Shown here piece after piece: positions 54,366 to 64,000 of a stretch of 64,000 nt of DNA. Numbering within the stretch: position 1 is the first letter of the stretch; every line of letters starts with the position of its first letter. This DNA comes from Melitaea cinxia (Eukaryota; Arthropoda; Insecta; Lepidoptera; Nymphalidae), in the NCBI RefSeq assembly GCF_905220565.1, contig NC_059408.1, positions 11,408,508-11,472,507 on the forward strand, given 5' to 3'. Both the position numbers and the translations under genes were made by a program. The notes beneath the pieces were generated by a model, which had not been told where the DNA came from, did no database searches, and saw nothing but the letters and a program-made list of their open reading frames with translations.

Positions 54366-56677
54366 AACGGCCGAATTTTAATAGCGTTGTAATCATTGTT
54401 GTAATTCATCATTCTACAGTAGGTAAATATAGTGTACCTATGTGATGTACACTGTATTTTGCAAGTGCTGTTGATTATATAAAAATAGACAAATAAATAA
54501 AAAATAGCAGGCTTCGTTTTTTTTTTTCAATATTTTTAACCAAAAAGGTTAGTGATTTTCTTAGGTAGGTAGGTTTACATTAATGAGTATTACTAATTAT
54601 TTATTAATTGATGACTAAATGCATATTTATATTGCCTATCTGTCAAACTATCATAATCCCAGTCTTTATTTTTTCCGTTATTTATTTGTTCATTTTTTTG
54701 TTGTATGTTATCACAAATGTACTTGTATGTATGTATACTTTGCTTAGATATAAGTTTATTAATATTAAAACATATTAATCTTAAAAAGTATAAAATAAAC
54801 AGAAAACGAATATTATATTTTATTATATCACTATTAAGTACTTACAAATTAATCCCTTCGAATTTACTCTAATAGAATTAAAAAAAAAGAGAAAGCCATA
54901 GAGGTTGCTTAACATTTTTTTATAGATAAAAAATTCCCAATCAATAAACTTTCACTACAGATAAAACGATATTATCCGGAGATTATCTACCACAGGAAGT
55001 GTACTTCAGCTGATTATATCGGACTTCTGGTTACATCGATCTTGCTAACGAATATATTAAATGATCTATCGGTTGATTATTAATTTATTAATCAAGATTA
55101 TTGGATATTATTTAGAAATCGATCAAATTATTTTTCATGATATAAGTAAAGATGGCTCTATATATGTATATATGTAGGTATATAAGTACGTATGTATGTA
55201 CGTATGTATGTTCGTATGTATGTATATAAATATGTTTTTATGTATCTTTGTGCGTGTAAGTAAATGTGTACCTAAGTACTAGATATATTTCAAAGAAATC
55301 TTTTTTTAAATTCCTAATTTACTGTTTTTTTGTTATAAATTATCTTTGTTTATTTTGTTTCTTATTATTGTATAAACCTACCTCAATACTGCTGTTTGAT
55401 TTTGTACGTCTTAACGTTGAGTGGTAGATAAGGCTTTAAGTCCACCTTTTGCGTTACGCGTTATTACGACGGCGACGCGTTGTTATGTGTTGAAGTTGTG
55501 TTATACAGTTTTAACGTAAAAATAAAATAATAATTATTAAATGTTGTCTTGCGGACTTGAAAAAAAAATAAAATATAACTTTTACATGACAACACTGTCT
55601 TTAAGGAATAACTATGATAAAAATTTAATTTTTAGATGTCCGTTGAAAGTAGATAGGTAAGTTCGTTCTATGTGTCAATGTCACTGTACCTATAGAAAGA
55701 AAAAAAAAACTATTTTAAGTTTAAAAGTTAAAAAAGACAGATTAAAAGAATAGTCAAAAATTGAAGATCAATTTTTATCTTTTTTTTTAACTTTATTCTC
55801 AGTCATAGATATTAGATATATAGCAAGCAGCAAGTTAGTTAAACCTTTATTTATTACTAAGACCGATGCGCTGTAAGTAATTACAGCTTCCTTTACATCC
55901 GGTCATATCAGGGTTTATCTAGTGTAATTTACATTTACAAGTAAAACTCACTGCGCATACGCAATAAATGTTAAATGAATGCTGCCGACGCGGTTTTAAT
56001 TAATTTCTTGGGACCTTATTAAGATTATATGATTTTATGGTAATTTTTACTATGCGTCTCATTACTCGTACTTACATGGTTATTTTATACCACATGCTCT
56101 AATTAACTATCTGTGAAATTTAAATTGGTTTCAATTATACAGATTAATTGAAGGAAAAGTTTGAGAGATTTTAAGGGCTTATTAAGATGAAGGTAACAGT
56201 GTTTTTTTAATTATTGGTAATTACGGTCTTATTAATATTTATCGGCAAAAAAGTTGGTTATCGATCACGTACCTATATTAAAAAGTTGAAGGAAATGGTT
56301 TTTTTTTTATTCATTAACTCTTACATCTTGGTGTACGTATACTTAATTTTTTTTTTAATTTATTATAAAAGCTGTCAAACATGCTGTAAAACATGTCTGA
56401 ATTAATTTATATGTATAAATTAAAAAAAGAAATTTAGTCCATTTTCAATTATGTCTATATATAGGTACAATCTAGTAGCACCATATTGTGACAAAGATTT
56501 AACGTTACTTACAAAAAATACAATACAATACAAAGTAGTCCCATAAAATAAATAGAATGTATATGGATAGGTTTTTGGATCTCATCATCTACTCAATGTT
56601 GGTCAAACCTATTTGAGACTCGACCTAAAGGTTCATTATTAATTAATATTAGTGATTATTAATCATTATTAGTTTTT
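54366..56677. other. AT-rich stretch with a GTAT microsatellite
   Basis: A (GTAT)n-type microsatellite lies at about 55160-55240. No genes or other repeats are recognised. Confidence 0.4.
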
Positions 56678-57265
56678 AACCGACTTCCAAAAAAGGAGGA
56701 GGTTCTCAATTCGACTGTATTTTTTTTTTTAATGTATGTTACATCAAAACTTTTGCCCGTGTGGACCGATTTCGACAAATTTTGTTTTAATCGAAAGGTG
56801 GTGTGTGTCAATTGGTCCCATTTAAATTTATTCGAGATCTAACAACTACTTTTCGAGTTATATCTAATATTGTGTTTTTACTTGACGCTTTTTTCGTCGA
56901 CCTACGTTGTATTATTCCGCATAACTTTCTACTGGATGTACCGATTTTGATAATTCTTTTTTTGTTAGAAAGGGGATATCCCTAGTTTGGTACCGTGATA
57001 AGGAAACTAGGATCTGATGATGGGATCCCAGAGGAATCGAGTGAAACTCTCGAAAATCCGTAATAACTTTTTACTGGGTGTACCGATTTTGATAATTTTT
57101 AATTTAATCGAAAGCTGATGTTTATCATGTGGTCACATATAAATTTTATTGAGATCTGATAACTACTTTTTGAGTAATTTTTAATAACGCGTAGTTGCTT
57201 GACTATTTTTTCGTCGATCTACGTTGTATTACTTGTCGATGTAATTGAAGTCGGTTTTTTTTTTC
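56678..57265. mobile_element. ACCGACTTC-family element, longer copy
   Basis: It starts AACCGACTTCCAAAAAAGGA and ends GTAATTGAAGTCGGTTTTTT. Internally it has GATCTGATGATGGGATCCC, TCGAGTGAAACTCTCGAAAA and two copies of GTACCGATTTTGATAATT. At about 590 bp it shows the non-composite form of the family. No protein is encoded. Confidence 0.75.
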
Positions 57266-57859
57266 GTTTGCGAGCAAACACAATTATTTAATTTAAATTT
57301 TAAACGGATGGATGGTCGTAATTGGCATTTTTTATTATATTTCATTTTTGTTTGTTTTATAATTTTTTCTGTGCTGTGTACCATCCCTTATAAGTAAATA
57401 AATAAATAAATAAATAAATTATTAATATTGTTTTAAATCAGGTAAATGTCTGGATGTCTTTCAGGATGGTAAGTCCAGCTTGTACGTTGTCTTCATATTA
57501 CCCAATGATGCTGTAGTACTAAATATGTTTTACATTGACGAAGATCGTTGTTTGAAATTTCACACCTTTGCTTTCCCCATATTGAGTTACTTGATTTTCG
57601 AGGGGATCGTCACAAGTTAAATTCTTAATTCAATATTTTATCGATATTTTATCATATCAATATTGAATATGGAATTAGTTATATGTGTGGCACATTAATA
57701 TATTTTTGTATACTTACTTTAAATTAAATCATAAAAGCAAGCAATTAAATTAAAAAAAAATAGTTTATCATTTTATTTACAGTTTGAAATATAAAATATT
57801 CTTAATTTCATTTTTTTCGTCAAATGAGTTTATTTTAATAACAAAATAATATATAATTA
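57266..57859. other. AT-rich stretch with a (TAAA)n tract
   Basis: A (TAAA)n tract at about 57393-57419 could be a LINE tail. Nothing else is recognised. Confidence 0.4.
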
Positions 57860-58354
57860 AAAATAATTTTTAACAAAAAAAAAACCGACTTCAAAAAGGA
57901 AACTAAAAAGTGAAAAATAAATTTACTTAGTACAAAGTAATTCGTATTTTGATTTAGTTAATCAGAAATGATTAAATAAATATTTTATAATTTTGAAGTT
58001 GGTGCCAAGTAAATACTACAACAACCTGGCTACAATAACAAATACAAACAACACACACACACAACAAACAAGTACAAAAATATTATTAGATATGTCAAAA
58101 CAATAAGAGAATAATAACAGTATTCAACCTAATAGTCAATGAAACAAATTATGAAAGAAAACTGAATACAACTTATGAGTAGATACTAGAGTAGTTATGG
58201 TTTTACTTGGCACCGACTTCAAAATTATAAAATATTTATTTAATCATTTCTGATTAACTAAATCAAAATACGAATTACTTTGTACTAAGTAAATTTATTT
58301 TTCACTTTTTAGTTTCCTTTTTGAAGTCGGTTTTTTTTTGTTAAAAATTATTTT
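57860..58354. repeat. long fold-back hairpin
   Basis: The arms 57860-58013 and 58202-58354 are about 154 bp each. As inverted repeats they differ, by my reading, by one substitution (GTTGGTGCC against GTCGGTGCC) and one base in an A run. The 188-base centre is AC-rich. Both outer and inner arm edges carry a GAAGTCGGT-like motif. Confidence 0.9.
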
Positions 58355-58356
58355 AT

Positions 58357-58740
58357 TCTCTTATGTCGGGGGTTCGGAAACATACACAATACACAAGCAC
58401 AAACACCCAGATCATGACAAACATCTATATGACCAATACAAATGTCTGTCGTGCGCGAGGATTGAACCCACTAACGCCAGCGCAACAGCCGGTGCTGTGA
58501 CCGCTGCGCTAATGCGTCGACATACTATGAGTAAAGTTCGCTATCAGGTGTACGTAATAACAACCGGGACTGACAGCCTAGCGTGTTCTCCGAGGCTAGG
58601 TTGGTAGAACCACAAGGATTAACAACTAGACCAAAAATAAATATTTATATAAACATAAATATCCAATCCGAGCTGGAATAGAACCCGCGACCGTCGGTGT
58701 TTAAGCGCCGCCGACACGGCACATGCACCATTATATCAAA
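58357..58740 (-). repeat. two SINE family A pieces inside composite copy 2
   Basis: These are colinear with 41125-41475: outer edge CCCCCGACATAAGAG, then TAGCGCAGCGGTCACAGCAC, then a second piece with GGTTCTATTCC and GGCGGCGCTTAAACACCGAC. Confidence 0.6.
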
Positions 58741-58751
58741 GCGCTCGTCAA

Positions 58752-59440
58752 ACAGCAAAAGGTAACTGCTGTAAATTGTTGAGAAATTCCCTCGAGTGTT
58801 TATGGGCTCCATCATCAAATCTGGTCCTGCGACACAGATGATCACACAGCAGGTAATTGCTATAAATCGTTGAAAAGTTCCCTCGACTATCTTTCGTAAC
58901 CCTCATCAGACTGAAATGGCACTTATAACACATATATATGCAAAGTTCTCATCAATAGAAACGGATTAAGTTCAAACAGCAGGTAATTGCTATAAATCGT
59001 TGAAGAGTACCCTCGACTATCTTTCGTCTCCATCATCAGACTGAAATGGCACTTATAACTCATATATATATGCAAAGTTCTCATCAATAGAAACGAATTA
59101 AGTTCAAACAGCAGGTAATTGCTATAAGTCGTTGAAGAGTACCCTCGACTTTTTTTTGTCTCCATCATCAGACTGAAATGGCATTTATAACTCATATATA
59201 TATGCAAAGTTCTCATCAATAGAAACGAATTAAGTTCAAACAGCAGGTAATTGCTATAAATCGTTAAAGAGTTCCCTCGACTAACTTTTGTCTCCATCAT
59301 CAGACTGTAATGGCACTTCTAACTCATACAGGTGCAAAGTTCTCATCAATAGAAACGAATTAAGTTCAAAAAGCAGGTAATTGCTATAAAGTGTTGAAGA
59401 GTTCCCTCGACTATCTCTCTTCTCCATCATCAGATCGACT
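58752..59440. repeat. tandem array of ~130-bp units, copy 2 (four full units)
   Basis: Full units lie at 58849-58978 (130), 58979-59110 (132), 59111-59242 (132) and 59243-59372 (130), flanked by partial units. Each begins GCAGGTAATTGCTATAA and contains TACCCTCGA or TTCCCTCGA, CATCATCAGACTG and GTTCTCATCAATAGAAACG. The long minus-strand frame here merely reflects a 132-base (44-codon) period. Confidence 0.9.
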
Positions 59441-59727
59441 CCAGGCCTTTATTAAATAGTAGTGCTTTATAGTATCTAATGAAAACATGATTAAATTTAC
59501 TAGTCATCCTTACGATTTTTGAAAGTTTCCCTCGATTTCTCTGGGATCCCATCATCAGATCCTGGTTTCCTTATCATGGTACCAAACTATGAATATCTCC
59601 TTTCCAACAAAAAAAGAATTATCAAAATCGGTTCATAAACGAAGAAGTTATCTCCGAACATACATAAAAAAAAAAAAAAATATATACGGTCGAATTGAGT
59701 AACCTCCTTCTTTTTTTGAAGTCGGTT

Positions 59728-62700
59728 AAAAAATATTTAAATAAACTAATGTTCCACACTACTGCCATCTAGTACAAACATGACGAACTAAAAGTTGTTT
59801 CTCAATGTATCCGATGGCGCTGATGTAGCGTTTTTGTAGTGACGTTTCAAAAATACAAAAGGAAACTATTTCAATAGACTTTTAAAAATATTTCTGTTAC
59901 TTTTTGTTTAATTTTTAAATGACTGATTACGTTGTTAAGGAATGTACTTGTATTCGTTAAACACATTTTGTACTCAAGTAAAGGTTATTATTACATTAAA
60001 AATACATTAAAATATATTAGTGAATACATATATATCTTAAAAAAAAAACTAAAAAACAATAATTTTAAACGTTCATACGTACTAGTGAGCATATTAGCAA
60101 ACTTGTAATTGTTTGTAAATGACAGTCGTACTATTCAATTCAAAATGTTATCAAAACCGAGACTATACAATAGTCTGAAGCTTTTAAAACAGTCGCTGAA
60201 ATTTATACAGCGCCCTCTTTTGTTAAGGCTTTGAAGAAAACTGCCACGAGCCAAATCGATATCTTTCTCGCTCACTCCACAACTATGCTATATATGTCTC
60301 TCTTTCCCCTTAGTTTATCGTATGCCATGCGTCCCGCTCTTATCGCATCGATCATTGATCTTTGAAATTCGTCGGTAAGTCGAGTGGTGTGCCCCGTCCC
60401 GCCGCCGCGGCTCTGTCTCGCTCGCTCACGCGCGCTACGGTTACCGTTGTCTCGTGTTTCTTTTATTGCCGTTTTATTATTTCTTGTAGATGATCACGCG
60501 ATTGTAAGCTGTCGCTTGGCGCGCACACGTCACGTTTTCTATCCTTGTCCCACGCGATAGCAAATGAATATTTTGTCTCTCTCCAGTCCGGCGCACGTCG
60601 GACTCGCTGCCGTGCGTCGATGTTTTGGGAAGTGCACCCGCCCGACGTTCCCACGGTTCACCTTCTGACTTCCTTACGAAAAAAACAAACAAGAGCACTT
60701 TGTTGAAGAAAATCGACGTCTGCCGGTCGCGTTGAATGATTAATACAATTATGATCGCGCACGCCGCGCTACCTTCTCGTCTTGACATTAATAATGGTTC
60801 TTTGTACAGGACACGTGGTTGGTCAATGTCAGTCGTTTTAGGTTTAAGAATAATAATGATCTGAGAGTTAAATGATTTAACAATGTTTGTAGTTAAAGAA
60901 AAGCAAATTGAATTGTAATATTTTTAAGATTAAGTGATACAAGTTTTAGTAAAGAATCGTTAATTAAAATAATTTATTATCAATAGGTAGATAGTGTATT
61001 ATTACTAGTATCAGTATGCAGTTAGTTTATCTTTTACTTAATTACTTATGCGGAACTGACCGCCATTGTCACTTTGTGATTCGACATTCGCAGTAAGTCC
61101 CGTAAAGGCGTTGGTAGCAAGCGTAAAAGCTTACCTAAAAACTTATCCTTCGTAATTTATAAATAAATAAATTTAACAGACCAAATTTACATTGGTTATG
61201 ACCTTAGGTTTTGATTGCACGTACCTTTAATAAATATCGTATACCTAAAGCGTTGTTTTGTGTACCTCTTGATGTGTTTGATTTTATCTTTTAAACTGAC
61301 ATGGATTTCAATGTCATTTGCAAAATAATAATGTCGACGGTATTACAAGGAAATACAATTTTAATCTACAAATATGTAGGTACCTATTCATTTGGTACAC
61401 TTGAATAACAACACGAAATATGTAATACACATGCATTAAAAAAAAATCTATATTTTTTTATTTTTATTCGATTATTCGACTTCAAAAAAGGAGAAGATAA
61501 CTTCCCTTTCTACGTCTGTGTTATTAATTATCGAAATTTTATTTAAATAAGATTATAATTATTACTAACACATAATATATGTACCTACATAATATATGTA
61601 CATAATATAACTAGATACGTACGTTAAAAACGTGTCTATCTTCCGATGATTAGTAGTTATTGAGTCAATTCTTCAAAAGTTTATTTTACTAGAATAATGT
61701 TCAATTTCCGGAAAGTTTTTAGGGTTTTCATTTAGGTTAAAAAATGTGTTTAAGAATAAAAATACCTCTTTTGACTAAGTATCTATTAAGTAAGGTAAGG
61801 TAAGTACTTATTTAAACTTAGTCGTAATCACTCTCATACATAATACGCTTCTCAGCTTACTGTATTGTACGTAGGTACTTTTATTTTTATTTCTTATCGG
61901 ACTTAAGTGACGTCATTTAGCAGTATAAACAATATGAGTAATAAAATAAGAGTAAAAAATGTATTATTCTCGTATAACACGTGTGGAGGTCGTGGGAACT
62001 TCTCTCCCTCGGGATCTTACCGAAGTAGGTATATTGTTTCTTGAGCACATGCCAGTTTCGCGATGTATTAGCGTGGATATGACTATGTGAAATAAAATAT
62101 AGTATTTTTCAAACCTTACTTTGATTTAAGTGAAAATATTAACATCTTTGAATAGGAATACAAATTTTAAATAAATGTAAATAAGGTTACAGAACCCTAA
62201 AATATACGATAGCTTTTTTTCTTATCTCTGTTAGATTTCATCCGAAAACGGATGAATGTTTCAGAAAATATTTAAAAAAACAACATTAACTTACACTAAT
62301 ATCGCCGTTTAGTGCCTAATACTTTACTTTAAAGTTTATGTAAAGTGCAATGTGTGACGTTTTATTTACTGTAAGGAGTTACCTATTGCCTAAATAAAGC
62401 ATTGTAAAATTGATGATATCTTTGTATTTCTGTAGTTATATAACTATGTCGATACTTGTTAGTTGTACTACCCAGCGGAAGGTAATAAAAAGTATTCTGT
62501 AATAAAATAACATTCGATTTATTTTTTTAATTAAAACCGTGTCCGAACACTTTACGAAGCGTGATTACTCGTTTATGGCGTCACAATTTATATCGTAATA
62601 AAGTAATACCTAGTAAAACTATATGCTGCTTAACTGCTTCAGCGCTCACGTGAGAAATACGACATCGTGAATATTGCTATTATGTTAATAAGTAAAAAGT

Positions 62701-62829
62701 GAAAGTATGAATGTAAATATTTGTGTATTATAATATGAAGTTACATAAATTTAAAAGGAAATTTAAAGAAAGAAGTATGTACTGTTTAATAAAAGACAAT
62801 TTTAACAAATTTCTTTTATCGTCTATGTA
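59728..62829. other. non-coding stretch with a CpG-dense block
   Basis: Bases 60230-60680 are CpG-rich with CTCTC/GCTCGCTC runs (possible GAGA-factor sites) and TTGTCTCTCTCCAGTCC. A promoter or a first non-coding exon is possible. No coding exon is recognised. Elsewhere the DNA is AT-rich. Confidence 0.35.
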
Positions 62830-63390
62830 ATATTTATTTATTTATTTATTTATTTACATATAATAATATTGTAAACATTACAGATCTTATCGTCTAATGC
62901 GTTTACAAAATTTCAGTTATATCGAATCTTTAGTCTCAATATACCGCTTTACCGCTTTGCGAAACACAGCAGGTGTTGAAAAAAATATGTCTAAAGTTGG
63001 ATCCCACGCCAGCACACAATTAAGCAGAGTCAGTGCGCGAATTAACGGTGACTCTCGCATCAATCTTGAACTGTGTCTCATTGCAAACAGAGTATGCCGC
63101 CGAACGTGGTTATACTTTGGCACGCTCAGAGGTATCAAACTTAACACAAAGCCATCTTAAACATTTCTTTTGGAGTTTTTTCAACATGTGTGTATATTTT
63201 GCCTCACGTGGACTCCAAATAACTGCGTTACTTTCTACAACGCTTCTTCCGAAGCTATTGTATAATATTTTAATAACCGCAGCACTATCAAGGTCACAAG
63301 ATTGCCTCAAAACAAATCCTAATGATTTGTAGGCTTCAGTAGCGACATTTGTAATATGATCGGCAAAACTAAGATCTGAACGCATAAATT
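62830..63390 (-). pseudogene. 5'-truncated LINE reverse transcriptase C-terminus with 3' tail
   Basis: Two overlapping minus-strand frames read as the end of a jockey-type ORF2: DLSFADHITNVATEAYKSLG and VIKILYNSFGRSVVESNAVI with VIWSPR (63180-63385), then, after a frameshift near 63110-63150, a segment ending in the C-terminal leucine-rich part (SPLIRALTLLNCVLAW). A TTTA-repeat tail at 62832-62858 is the 3' end on this strand. Truncation and frameshift make it inactive. Confidence 0.8.
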
Positions 63391-64000
63391 CCTAAATCAC
63401 TTATATAATATGTGTACATATAATATGTATTATTAATATGGAAATATATGTATGTTCGTGTAAAATTAATAAAGTCATCTGTCTTGGAGTAAATAATGGA
63501 ATTCAATACTTTTTATGACTATACCTCGCTTCCACTTTCGATATTGTTAAATTTTGATATTATGACAAATGCTACATTCAGTTAGTAGGTACTAACTGAG
63601 GTAGGGCACAGCAACTGAGGTAAGGCCTTACAGAAGGTCACAGCTGAATAATACTGCTTTCAATATCATATAAAATCAAATATTATGATAACGCAACTGG
63701 ATCGCAATGCACATACTATTTACCCACATATCTGAAGTCTGATTAATAAATTACCTTTTTTTAAAAAATTCGGTAACAGGAACATGCTAAAGTGATCAAA
63801 TAGAGGATTTTGCGTGCATGTCTTCTTTCATGTTATTTATATAGGGACTAGTTATTATTCGCTGTTTTATTACCTTGACTTTTACGACTACTGTACCTAC
63901 TATTAGAATTGTCAGCCCGATGTAATATGTTTACCTCTGCTTCTCCTGTATTGACAGCTAACTATTTTCTAATTATGAAAAATGGTTGAGATTCATGATT
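63391..64000. other. AT-rich non-coding stretch
   Basis: Nothing is recognised except a short direct repeat near 63596-63625 (ACTGAGGTAGGGC / ACTGAGGTAAGGC). Confidence 0.4.

Larger units (their letters stand above)
57860..59727. mobile_element. composite non-autonomous element, copy 2
   Basis: It has the same architecture as 40873-42188 but is longer: fold-back hairpin (57860-58354), SINE A pieces on the minus strand (about 58357-58740), a tandem array with four full ~130-bp units, then the family terminus ending TTTTTTTGAAGTCGGTT at 59727. It differs from copy 1 in hairpin length and repeat number. Confidence 0.75.

Noticed and set aside
58923..59300. 125-codon minus-strand frame with internal repeats
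   Set aside because: Its repetition follows the 132-base tandem unit (44 codons) of the composite element; not a repeat protein.
60477..60788. 103-codon minus-strand frame
   Set aside because: Lies in a CpG-dense block without splice structure or recognisable domain.

Overview
The window looks like nuclear DNA of a lepidopteran, probably a butterfly. It is AT-rich with CpG-dense islands, and its repeats are of kinds typical of Lepidoptera: tRNA-derived SINEs, RTE and jockey/CR1-type LINE ends, repeats starting near CTAGC-GACC, and a family ending in ACCGACTTC/GAAGTCGGT. There are no bacterial operons or CRISPR arrays. Species assignment is inference; the repeat types are read directly.

Layout: 1-11.3 kb is non-coding DNA with SINEs, a decayed RTE LINE (5.9-6.7 kb), two candidate TIR elements and a U2 snRNA-like fragment. 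11.316-18.877 kb is a complete minus-strand errantivirus (Ty3/gypsy clade with env): two 271-bp LTRs differing at one base, CGAG target duplications, PBS, PPT, and open gag, pol and env. It sits in the last codons of an exon-like frame. 22.539-29.038 kb is a complete minus-strand BEL/Pao retrotransposon with two identical 228-bp LTRs, GGTCA duplications, a tRNA-Arg-type PBS and one intact 1701-aa polyprotein. 29-32.7 kb holds a perfect 36-bp palindrome, a LINE 3' end and a SINE.

The clearest host gene lies on the minus strand at about 32.77-34.62 kb. It has a TATA box and consensus initiator, two coding exons (152 aa), and a long 3' UTR carrying four GY boxes (miR-7 8-mer sites), four Brd boxes and two K boxes. 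This combination is the known signature of Bearded-family and E(spl)-Complex Notch-pathway genes. The protein is divergent, so the UTR and promoter carry the assignment.

From 35 to 64 kb I see no convincing exon. This part holds scattered SINEs, a hAT-like MITE, two copies of a composite non-autonomous element (40.87-42.19 and 57.86-59.73 kb: fold-back hairpin, SINEs, a ~130-bp tandem array, shared terminus), a tRNA-like sequence inside an inverted repeat (48.6 kb), a LINE fragment (62.8-63.4 kb) and CpG-dense promoter-like blocks near 39.2-39.6, 50.4-50.6 and 60.3-60.7 kb. Sparse coding around a small Notch-type gene would fit a regulatory landscape, but that is inference.
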